DNA of 64,000 bases from positions 62,001 to 126,000 of the forward strand of contig NZ_AUBU01000006.1 in NCBI RefSeq assembly GCF_000429405.1, in the 5' to 3' direction. The stretch is from Algoriphagus marincola DSM 16067. GTDB taxonomy: Bacteria > Bacteroidota > Bacteroidia > Cytophagales > Cyclobacteriaceae. Numbering within the stretch: position 1 is the first letter of the stretch; each line of letters begins with the position of its first letter. The translations under genes were made by a program, and so were the position numbers. This document shows, one piece after another, positions 1 to 6,837 of the stretch. The notes under the pieces are model-generated. The model saw only the letters and a program-made list of their open reading frames with translations, was not told the DNA's origin and ran no database searches.

Positions 1-346
1 TCACAAGACCCATCATCAGCCTTCTAACTCGTTTTTCGAACTCAATGATCTATTTTCCTTGCTGTTCGGAAGTATCGCGGTGGTTTTGATTTTGCTTGGA
101 TTGGAAAATCTTGATTACCGATTTTGGATAGGAATGGGAATCAGTCTCTACGGCGTTCTCTATTTTGTCCTTCACGATGTATTGGTTCATCGGCGATTGA
201 AATGGTTTGAACGTCCGAAAAATTCTTTTTTGCTGGGAATTTTTCGAGCACATCAAGCTCATCATCGCACCAACAAAAAGGATGATGCCATATCATTTGG
301 TTTATTTATAGTACCCAAGGAGTTCTTTAAAAAAGAAGAAAAGTGA
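1..346 (+). CDS. crtZ: beta-carotene hydroxylase CrtZ, 3' part
   Basis: The frame is open from base 2, so the gene begins before the window. The visible 114 residues start in the H-K-T-H-H box followed by FELNDLF, and later show LHDVLVHRR and RAHQAHH. These are the histidine clusters of the di-iron fatty acid hydroxylase superfamily as arranged in CrtZ, with hydrophobic membrane segments between them. CrtZ adds hydroxyl groups at C3 of beta-ionone rings in the inner membrane. The last codon overlaps the GTG start of the next gene by four bases (GTGA), so the two are translationally coupled. The context of crtI, crtB, crtYcd and crtW downstream supports the call. Confidence 0.88.
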   Translation, partial: HKTHHQPSNSFFELNDLFSLLFGSIAVVLILLGLENLDYRFWIGMGISLYGVLYFVLHDVLVHRRLKWFERPKNSFLLGIFRAHQAHHRTNKKDDAISFGLFIVPKEFFKKEEK

Positions 347-1239
347 GCACGTATTCAATCAAAGATCTCGAACAACTATCCGGCATAAAAGCCCATACGC
401 TTCGTATATGGGAACAGCGATACAATTTGCTGAGCCCCAAGCGTACCGATACAAATATCCGCTACTATGATGATGCGGATTTGAAGCTGATTCTTAACGT
501 GGCCTTGCTTAATGACAATGGCTTCAAAATTAGTAAAATAGCGTCCATGGAGCATCAAGAGCTCCGAGATGAGGTGATGAAGCTGACTGAGCGATCACTT
601 ACACACGATGATCAGATACATGCCCTGACGATCAGTATGATCGAAATGGATGAAGAGCGATTCGACAAGATTCTTTCTTCGAACATCCTAAAATTGGGCT
701 TTGAGCAGACCATGCTCAATATTATCTATCCATTTATGTCCAAGATCGGAGTGCTATGGCAGACGGGAGCAATCAATCCTGCGCAGGAGCACTTTATCTC
801 CAACCTTGTTCGTCAAAAACTCATCGTAGCAATAGACGGTCAAGTGACAAATGGAGGTGGCAAGAAGTTTCTACTTTATTTACCGGCAGGCGAACTTCAT
901 GAGATTTCGCTACTATTTGCCTGCTACCTGATCAAAAGCAAAGGGCATAAGGTCATCTACCTTGGTCAAAATACTCCGAACGAAGACTTAAACTCCGTCT
1001 ATGCTATGCATCAGCCGGACTACTTGATGACAGTGGTCACGACTTCTCCAAGTGCAGAGCAGATTCAGGAATACCTAGACAACTTATCCGAAAGGTTCAG
1101 CGAAGCTACGATTTTGGTATCTGGATATCAGGTCATCGGACAAGATTTGAGACTTCCTTCTAATGTAGAGCAACTAAATTACATACGGGATATTAAGGAA
1201 AGACTTGAGGAAATAGAGCGCGTTCCACAGGAAAAATAA
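343..1239 (+). CDS. MerR-family B12-binding regulator, CarH/LitR-like
   Basis: 298 residues. Residues 1-70 form a MerR winged helix (YSIKDLEQLSG then HTLRIWEQRY). The middle and C-terminal parts match a cobalamin-binding module: W139 followed nine residues later by E149-H150 is the Wx9EH signature of CarH/LitR photoreceptors, and E184-L-H186-E-I-S189 is the ExHxx(G) loop that carries the lower-axial histidine, with Ser in place of Gly. In known members the adenosylcobalamin-bound tetramer represses carotenoid genes in the dark and light breaks it apart. That this protein senses light is an inference from the intact motifs and from its place in a carotenoid locus. It starts at GTG, overlapping crtZ by four bases; a terminator follows it. 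Confidence 0.82.
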   Translation: MSTYSIKDLEQLSGIKAHTLRIWEQRYNLLSPKRTDTNIRYYDDADLKLILNVALLNDNGFKISKIASMEHQELRDEVMKLTERSLTHDDQIHALTISMIEMDEERFDKILSSNILKLGFEQTMLNIIYPFMSKIGVLWQTGAINPAQEHFISNLVRQKLIVAIDGQVTNGGGKKFLLYLPAGELHEISLLFACYLIKSKGHKVIYLGQNTPNEDLNSVYAMHQPDYLMTVVTTSPSAEQIQEYLDNLSERFSEATILVSGYQVIGQDLRLPSNVEQLNYIRDIKERLEEIERVPQEK

Positions 1240-1274
1240 TTAAGTATAACATTTTCTGAAAAAGCTTAAACAAG

Positions 1275-1302
1275 GGCAATCTTCACAGGTTGCCATTTTT
1301 TT
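1275..1302 (+). terminator. intrinsic terminator after the regulator gene
   Basis: A stem GGCAATC (1275-1281) pairs with GGTTGCC (1288-1294) with one G-U pair and a six-base loop, followed by a run of seven T. It separates the crtZ-merR unit from the sigma/crt unit. Confidence 0.75.
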
Positions 1303-1359
1303 GCCTTTTATCCCCATTATTGGCCATATAGCCCAAGAATAGTCTTCAGAATTTTATTT

Positions 1360-1433
1360 TGTTTAATATATTTTTAAAAAAATTAGACAAAATGTTTGGA
1401 TACTGTTTAATCCTTGCTACATTTGATTAAACA
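1360..1433. promoter_or_regulatory. palindromic operator around the carotenoid promoter
   Basis: TGTTTAATC (1404-1412) lies in the spacer of the promoter and its exact inverse GATTAAACA (1425-1433) begins on the last base of the -7 box, so the two arms bracket that box. A further TGTTTAAT half-site is at 1360-1367. A protein bound here would block RNA polymerase. The neighbouring CarH/LitR-like protein is the obvious candidate, but that link is an inference. Confidence 0.6.
1395..1425 (+). promoter_or_regulatory. Bacteroidetes-type promoter of the sigma/crt operon
   Basis: TTTG (1395-1398), then 19 bases, then TACATTTG (1418-1425). This matches the Bacteroidetes housekeeping consensus TTTG-N19-TAnnTTTG at every fixed position. 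It lies 28 bases before the ATG of the sigma gene and probably drives sigma, crtI, crtB and crtYcd, whose gaps are 21 bases or less. Confidence 0.75.
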
Positions 1434-1452
1434 AAAACACAAACCGACAACC

Positions 1453-1965
1453 ATGACGACTCTAGAATTCAGTTACTCGCTAAACAAATTGTCCAGTACC
1501 TTGAAGCCTTTTGCGCTCAAGTTGACTCGGGACATGGATGATGCTAATGATCTACTGCAAGATACAATGGTCAAAGCTTTTACCAACCGGGATAAATTCA
1601 CGGAAGGAACCAACCTGAAGGCCTGGTTATATACCATTATGAAAAACACCTTTATCACCAATTATCAGCGAATGGTGAGAAGAGGAACATTCGTCGATAC
1701 CACTGACAACCTACATTATATCAACTCCAGTGATTCTCAAATTGAGAATGGAGCCTACGGAAATTTCGCTATGGACGATATCCAGTATGCAATCCAGAAA
1801 TTGGACGATGTGTATAAGACTCCATTCATGATGCACTTCCGAGGTTTCAAATACCATGAAATCGCAGATAAGCTTCAAATTCCGATTGGAACTGTCAAAA
1901 ATCGGATCCATATTGCCAGAAAGCTACTAAAAGAGGATTTGGTAGTATATAGACACAAAAATTGA
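1453..1965 (+). CDS. ECF-type RNA polymerase sigma factor of the carotenoid operon
   Basis: 170 residues from the ATG at 1453. An upstream in-frame TTG at 1414 would give 13 more residues but overlaps the promoter, so it is rejected. Region 2 shows the sigma-70 pattern (AFALKLTRDMDDANDLLQDT, then LKAWLYTIMKNTFIT) and region 4 the helix-turn-helix FKYHEIADKLQIPIGTVKNR. The gene ends four bases before crtI, so it is the first gene of that operon. No anti-sigma gene is adjacent. By analogy with CarQ of Myxococcus and LitS of Streptomyces it may direct transcription of pigment genes; its target promoter is not evident here. It could also simply be a co-expressed stress sigma factor. Confidence 0.85.
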   Translation: MTTLEFSYSLNKLSSTLKPFALKLTRDMDDANDLLQDTMVKAFTNRDKFTEGTNLKAWLYTIMKNTFITNYQRMVRRGTFVDTTDNLHYINSSDSQIENGAYGNFAMDDIQYAIQKLDDVYKTPFMMHFRGFKYHEIADKLQIPIGTVKNRIHIARKLLKEDLVVYRHKN

Positions 1966-1969
1966 TCAA

Positions 1970-3454
1970 ATGAACCAAAAGCATGTGGTGGTTATCGGTT
2001 CGGGATTTGCCGGACTGTCAGCAGCTACCCACTTAGCAGTCAATAAAAGTTGTAGAGTCACCCTTTTAGAAAAGAACAGTACCCCCGGTGGGCGAGCACG
2101 TAAGTTCGAACATCAGGGGTTTGTTTTTGATATGGGGCCAAGTTGGTATTGGATGCCAGATGTATTCGAGGACTATTTTGCCAAGTTTGGGAAAAAACCT
2201 TCTGATTACTACGATTTACAAAGGCTTGACCCTTCCTATGCCGTGATATATGGTAAGGACAAGGTTTTGGATATCCCGGCCAACTTAGAGGAATTCAAAA
2301 AAATGCTTGATGGAATCGAGCCTGGCGCAGGCAAGCAGCTCGATGAATTTTTGGCACAAGCCAAATACAAATATGAGGTCGGCATTCATGACTTGGTCAA
2401 AAGACCTAGCCGATCGCTCCTTGAATTTGCTTCTCCGGGGCTTCTCGTAGATATGGTACGGATGGATATTTTCCAATCCATGGCTAAGCACGTACGAAAA
2501 TTCTTCAAGTCTGAAGAAATCATCCGACTGATGGAATTCCCTGTATTGTTTTTGGGCGAGACGGCTGAAAACATTCCTGCACTTTATTCCCTCATGAACT
2601 ATGCAGACATAGCTTTGGGAACCTGGTATCCCAAAAAAGGAATGCATGAAATCATTAAGGGAATGGTCAGTCTAGCCGAAGAAAAAGGTGTAAGCATCCG
2701 ATACGATGCGGAAGTCGAAGAAATCGAAATTGAAAATGGGGTAGCCAAAAGAATACGCCTGGTCAACGGGGAAAAAATCGAGGCTGATATCGTGGTAGCA
2801 GGTGCTGACTATCATCACGTAGACAAGCACCTAGTCAATCCAAAATATAGCAACTACTCCGAAGAATATTGGGATAAGCGTGTGATGGCTCCGTCGAGTT
2901 TGCTCTTTTATTTGGGAATTGATAAAAAGCTGGACAATCTGCGCCATCATAATTTATTCTTTGATGAGCCGCTTGGACCACATGCAGATGCTATTTACAA
3001 AAATCCAAGATGGCCCGAGCGACCGCTTTTCTATGCTTCGCTTCCTTCCATTACCGACCCGACAGTGGCTCCCGAAGGAAAGGAAAACATGTTTCTATTG
3101 ATTCCTTTGGCTCCAGATTTGGAGGATAGTGAGGAGATGCGGGAGAAATACTACCATATCATCATGGACAGGCTGGAAACCATCACAGGTCAGGAAGTTC
3201 GATCTCATGTAATTTACAAGCGCTCCTATGGACATGCGGACTTCAAGGCTGACTACCATGCCTTCAAGGGAAATGCTTATGGACTTGCAAATACCTTGAC
3301 CCAAACGGCGATTTTGAAGCCAGCCTTGAAAAACAAAAAAGTCGGAAATTTGTATTACACAGGTCAACTCACCGTCCCTGGACCAGGGGTACCACCTTCA
3401 CTCATTTCGGGAGGAGTGGTAGCAAATGAGGTGATGAAAGAAAACAATCTGTAA
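1970..3454 (+). CDS. crtI: phytoene desaturase CrtI
   Basis: 494 residues, the usual length for bacterial CrtI. The N terminus holds the FAD-binding Rossmann loop VVVIGSGFAGLSAA (glycines at about 10, 12 and 15), followed by the acidic end of strand 2 (LLEKN) and PGGRA. The C terminus carries the family signature YYTGQLTVPGPGVPPSLISGG. CrtI removes hydrogens stepwise from phytoene to give lycopene, as a peripheral membrane flavoprotein. It is the second gene of the sigma-crtIB-crtYcd operon, four bases after the sigma gene and 21 before crtB. A related desaturase such as CrtD is possible by fold, but direct linkage to crtB favours CrtI. Confidence 0.93.
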   Translation: MNQKHVVVIGSGFAGLSAATHLAVNKSCRVTLLEKNSTPGGRARKFEHQGFVFDMGPSWYWMPDVFEDYFAKFGKKPSDYYDLQRLDPSYAVIYGKDKVLDIPANLEEFKKMLDGIEPGAGKQLDEFLAQAKYKYEVGIHDLVKRPSRSLLEFASPGLLVDMVRMDIFQSMAKHVRKFFKSEEIIRLMEFPVLFLGETAENIPALYSLMNYADIALGTWYPKKGMHEIIKGMVSLAEEKGVSIRYDAEVEEIEIENGVAKRIRLVNGEKIEADIVVAGADYHHVDKHLVNPKYSNYSEEYWDKRVMAPSSLLFYLGIDKKLDNLRHHNLFFDEPLGPHADAIYKNPRWPERPLFYASLPSITDPTVAPEGKENMFLLIPLAPDLEDSEEMREKYYHIIMDRLETITGQEVRSHVIYKRSYGHADFKADYHAFKGNAYGLANTLTQTAILKPALKNKKVGNLYYTGQLTVPGPGVPPSLISGGVVANEVMKENNL

Positions 3455-3475
3455 ATAAATGGGTATATTATAGCG

Positions 3476-4318
3476 ATGGATGCTAAAGAACTTTTTGACC
3501 AAACTACCCTTGAGTGCAGTAGACTGATTACTCAGCGATACAGTACTAGCTTTACTTTAGGGATCAAAACACTGGACAAGAAATTCCACTTGCCCATCTA
3601 TGCTATTTATGGGTTTGTACGCTATGCGGATGAAATCGTAGATACCTTTCACGATCAGGATAAAGCAAGTCTTCTAGAACGCTTCAAAGCTGACACCTAT
3701 GAGGCTATCGAAAAAAAAATCTCGCTTAATCCAGTTCTACACGCATTTCAACTCATCGTCAATCAGTATAAGATTGATTTGGATCTGATCGAGGCTTTTC
3801 TCCACAGTATGGAAATGGACTTGGATTTCAAAAAATACAACGATTCCAAATACAAAGAATATATCTACGGTTCGGCCGAAGTAGTCGGGCTGATGTGTCT
3901 GAAAGTCTTTTGCGGTGAGGACACCGCCTATTACGATAGACTCAAAGATCCCGCCTGTAAGCTGGGAGCCGCATTTCAGAAAGTAAACTTCTTGCGAGAT
4001 CTGAAAAGTGACTATGAAGAGCGAGGCCGGGTGTATTTTCCGGGGGTAGATTTTCAGCTTTTCGATCAATTGGTGAAAACAGAAATTGAAAAGGACATAC
4101 AACAGGATTTTGATGAAGCACTAGTAGGGATTGAAGCCTTACCGGATGGTGCAAAACTTGGGGTAAAAGTCGCCTATTTGTACTATCAAAAGCTTTTTGA
4201 TAAAATAAAGGGCCTATCCCCTGAGGTAATCACCCAGCGCCGTATTCGGATTCCAAATTCTCAAAAGCTTTCCCTCTTGGTTGGAACTTATTTCGGAACC
4301 AAACTTGGAATTAGTTAA
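3476..4318 (+). CDS. crtB: phytoene synthase CrtB
   Basis: 280 residues of the squalene/phytoene synthase family. The first aspartate-rich motif is Y-A-D-E-I-V-D (DEIVD about 52-56) and the second is NFLRDLKSDYEERGRVYFP (about 171-189), the two Mg-diphosphate binding sites. The enzyme joins two geranylgeranyl diphosphates head to head to form 15-cis-phytoene, the first committed step of C40 carotenoids. Its TAA overlaps the ATG of the cyclase gene by one base, so translation is coupled. No geranylgeranyl diphosphate synthase is in the window. Confidence 0.93.
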   Translation: MDAKELFDQTTLECSRLITQRYSTSFTLGIKTLDKKFHLPIYAIYGFVRYADEIVDTFHDQDKASLLERFKADTYEAIEKKISLNPVLHAFQLIVNQYKIDLDLIEAFLHSMEMDLDFKKYNDSKYKEYIYGSAEVVGLMCLKVFCGEDTAYYDRLKDPACKLGAAFQKVNFLRDLKSDYEERGRVYFPGVDFQLFDQLVKTEIEKDIQQDFDEALVGIEALPDGAKLGVKVAYLYYQKLFDKIKGLSPEVITQRRIRIPNSQKLSLLVGTYFGTKLGIS

Positions 4319-5025
4319 TGGAAAAGTACCTGTATTTCGGTGTTTTGCTATTTGCAATTTCCTACCCCTTAGCTCAGTCTTTTGAGCACAGGATCCGCTA
4401 TGCGAGTAAATGGGGAATGATTCTACCGGGGATGCTCATTACTGCCGCCTTCTTTTTGATTTGGGATGTCTGGTTTACCAATATGGGCGTGTGGGAATTT
4501 AATCCCACCTACATTTCTGGACTTTATCTGATAAATTTACCCGTAGAAGAATGGCTATTCTTTCTGGTAATTCCCTTTGCCTGTATCTTCATTTATGAAG
4601 TGCTTATTTACTTTTTCCCTTCCGATCCTTTGCAGGATTTGGGCAAGCCCTTTGTCTACATTATGGTACCATTCCTGATTGGTTTTGGTCTTCTGCATTT
4701 GGACAAGTGGTATACCTCTGTAAACTTTCTTGTAGGAGGCCTTGCCTTATTGATTCATTTTCTGATATTTAATGATAAGTATTTAGGCAAATTTATATTT
4801 GCTTACTTCGTCCATTTAATTCCCTTTTTTCTTTGCAATGGTATTTTGACTGGGGGAGTAACTGAAGAGCCTGTAGTGATCTACAACAATGCAGAGAACT
4901 TAGGAATTCGCATCTGGACTGTGCCCATCGAGGACAGTATTTACTCGATGACCCTATTGCTGATGAATATTAGCTTCTTTGAGGGTATTCGTAGTCAAAA
5001 AACAATTCAACCGATCTCAAGTTAA
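4318..5025 (+). CDS. crtYcd: fusion-type lycopene beta-cyclase CrtYcd
   Basis: 235 residues and mostly membrane. About six to seven hydrophobic segments are visible, with the lycopene cyclase domain motif LPVEEWLFF (PxEE) near residue 77. In actinobacteria the homologous enzyme is split into CrtYc and CrtYd, each about 100-125 residues; this length fits both halves fused, a form known from Bacteroidetes including Algoriphagus. It cyclises the ends of lycopene to beta-ionone rings. Position directly after crtB, with a one-base overlap, supports the role. Whether it makes one ring (flexixanthin-type pigment) or two cannot be read from sequence. Confidence 0.85.
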   Translation: MEKYLYFGVLLFAISYPLAQSFEHRIRYASKWGMILPGMLITAAFFLIWDVWFTNMGVWEFNPTYISGLYLINLPVEEWLFFLVIPFACIFIYEVLIYFFPSDPLQDLGKPFVYIMVPFLIGFGLLHLDKWYTSVNFLVGGLALLIHFLIFNDKYLGKFIFAYFVHLIPFFLCNGILTGGVTEEPVVIYNNAENLGIRIWTVPIEDSIYSMTLLLMNISFFEGIRSQKTIQPISS

Positions 5026-5075
5026 TTGCTTATGAAATCGAGCAGGTTAGGTTCAAAAAACACCAATATGGATGA

Positions 5076-5110
5076 TAAATTTGCGAGATTCTCCCGAATT
5101 AGATTCGGGA
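5076..5110 (+). promoter_or_regulatory. possible promoter and palindrome before ispH
   Basis: TAAATTTG (5076-5083) matches the -7 consensus, though no good -33 box lies 19 bases upstream. Right after it, TCCCGAAT (5092-5099) and ATTCGGGA (5103-5110) form a perfect inverted repeat with a three-base loop, about where transcription would begin. No T-run follows, so it is not a terminator. It may be an operator or a leader hairpin. Confidence 0.4.
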
Positions 5111-5146
5111 CCAGCTATGTAGCCAATAAAAGAAAATCATAAACAC

Positions 5147-5992
5147 ATGAAAAATCTCCATGTAGAAATCGACCAACACTCAGGCTTTTGTTTTGGAGTC
5201 GTCTACGCTATTGAAATGGCAGAGGAGATTTTGGACGAACAGGGCTATCTATACTGCCTCGGAGATATTGTCCACAATGATGAAGAAGTCAATCGACTGA
5301 CCAGAAAAGGCCTCAAAATCATTGATCATGAAGAACTCAAAAATCTTCGCAACGAAAAGGTCCTGATTCGGGCACACGGAGAACCGCCATCCACTTACGA
5401 ACTATCCATACAAAACAACCTCACCCTGATAGATGCTTCTTGTCCCGTAGTTTTGAAGTTGCAAAACCGTATCAAAAACTCTTTTGACAAGGATGAGACC
5501 ATTTATATCTACGGAAAGCATGGGCATGCGGAGGTAATTGGACTACTAGGTCAGACAAATAACAAAGCGGTGGTATTTCAGGATATTTCTGAGCTTGACA
5601 TTGCCACACTTCCGAAAAATATGACGCTCTACAGTCAGACGACCAAGAGTACAGATAAATTCTACGAAATCAATCAAATCCTTCGGGAAAACGGTATCAC
5701 GGTCAACACCAATGATACTATTTGTCGTCAAGTATCGAATAGAGACAAGGAGCTCCGGGAATTTGCAGACAAATACAACAAAATTGTTTTTGTAAGCGGA
5801 ACCAAGTCTTCCAATGGCAAGGTCTTGTACAATGTCTGCAAGGAAAAAAACCCAAACACGTATTTTGTCTCCAATCCAGACCAAATCGAACCTTCTTGGT
5901 TTGACACCAATGATACGGTCGGTATTTGCGGCGCTACCTCCACACCCATGTGGCTAATGGAGCAAGTTCGGGAACGAATTCTTACCTATTGA
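5147..5992 (+). CDS. ispH: 4-hydroxy-3-methylbut-2-enyl diphosphate reductase IspH
   Basis: 281 residues. The three cysteines that bind the iron-sulfur cluster are visible: C15 in SGFCFGV, C99 in DASCPVV and C193 in NDTICRQ. Substrate-binding histidines are at H43 (IVHND), H77 (RAHGEP) and H127 (HGHAEV), and the C-terminal loop reads ATSTPMW. IspH performs the last step of the MEP pathway, making IPP and DMAPP. Placement among carotenoid genes suggests that precursor supply is adjusted together with pigment demand. It has its own upstream region, so it may be a separate transcript. Confidence 0.95.
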   Translation: MKNLHVEIDQHSGFCFGVVYAIEMAEEILDEQGYLYCLGDIVHNDEEVNRLTRKGLKIIDHEELKNLRNEKVLIRAHGEPPSTYELSIQNNLTLIDASCPVVLKLQNRIKNSFDKDETIYIYGKHGHAEVIGLLGQTNNKAVVFQDISELDIATLPKNMTLYSQTTKSTDKFYEINQILRENGITVNTNDTICRQVSNRDKELREFADKYNKIVFVSGTKSSNGKVLYNVCKEKNPNTYFVSNPDQIEPSWFDTNDTVGICGATSTPMWLMEQVRERILTY

Positions 5993-6045
5993 TCGTTTTA
6001 GCGTAGATTCACTCTACCAATTCAATTGCTAATCAAGCCTTATTC

Positions 6046-6762
6046 ATGGCTAGTACTCAATCAATTTCCAGAAAAATAGACCCCCTTGGACTGATCATCG
6101 CTTGGTCAATCATTATTCTTTGGGCTATTAGCTTGGTCTTTTGGATGAATTTTGAGTTAAGCTGGACAAGCCCCTGGACCTACCTCGGAATCCTACTACA
6201 GACACATCTTTACACAGGACTATTTATCACAGCCCATGATGCCATGCACGGGATCGTCTCTTCTGACAAGCGCTGGAACCATTTGACAGGTTGGGTTTCT
6301 GCCCTTTTATTCTCTTACAACTTCTATTGGAAGCTTTTCCCAAAGCATCACGAGCATCATCGCTATGTGGCCACTGACAAGGATCCGGACTACCACGCTT
6401 CCGGCAACTTCTTTCTTTGGTACTTATCCTTCATCCGGCAATACGTGACTATTTGGCAAATACTCCTGATGGCAGTGACTTTCAATATTCTGAAGCTTTT
6501 TCTCCCAACCGAAAATCTGATTGTTTTCTGGATGTTGCCGGCGATTCTTTCCACCTTACAGCTTTTTTATTTTGGAACCTATCTCCCACATCGGGGTGAA
6601 AGTACCAATGAGCATCACTCACATTCCCAGTCCAAAAACCATCTTTGGGCCTTCCTGAGCTGTTACTTTTTTGGATATCATTACGAGCATCATGACTCAC
6701 CGGGCACGCCTTGGTGGAGGCTTTGGCAGGTAAAAGAAAAACAAACTGCTGATTTTCGATGA
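6046..6762 (+). CDS. crtW: beta-carotene ketolase CrtW
   Basis: 238 residues of the membrane fatty acid desaturase family. The histidine boxes are H64-D-A-M-H68, H101-H-E-H-H105 and H212-Y-E-H-H216, with a further HH at 190-191, and four hydrophobic segments lie between them. This is the CrtW pattern; the enzyme inserts the 4-keto group on beta-ionone rings. With CrtZ at the left edge the locus can make 3-hydroxy-4-keto end groups, as in astaxanthin or flexixanthin. A plain fatty acid desaturase is less likely because of its short length, the HxxxH spacing and the location. Confidence 0.87.
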   Translation: MASTQSISRKIDPLGLIIAWSIIILWAISLVFWMNFELSWTSPWTYLGILLQTHLYTGLFITAHDAMHGIVSSDKRWNHLTGWVSALLFSYNFYWKLFPKHHEHHRYVATDKDPDYHASGNFFLWYLSFIRQYVTIWQILLMAVTFNILKLFLPTENLIVFWMLPAILSTLQLFYFGTYLPHRGESTNEHHSHSQSKNHLWAFLSCYFFGYHYEHHDSPGTPWWRLWQVKEKQTADFR

Positions 6763-6837
6763 TTTTTGTCAAAATCTGAATGATTTCTGAAACCATCTTT
6801 GATAAAATTGATTTTCATAGTAGTCATAAAACCAACT

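Noticed and set aside
1414..1452. Upstream TTG start for the carotenoid sigma factor
   Set aside because: It overlaps the promoter -7 box and operator; the ATG at 1453 begins the conserved region.
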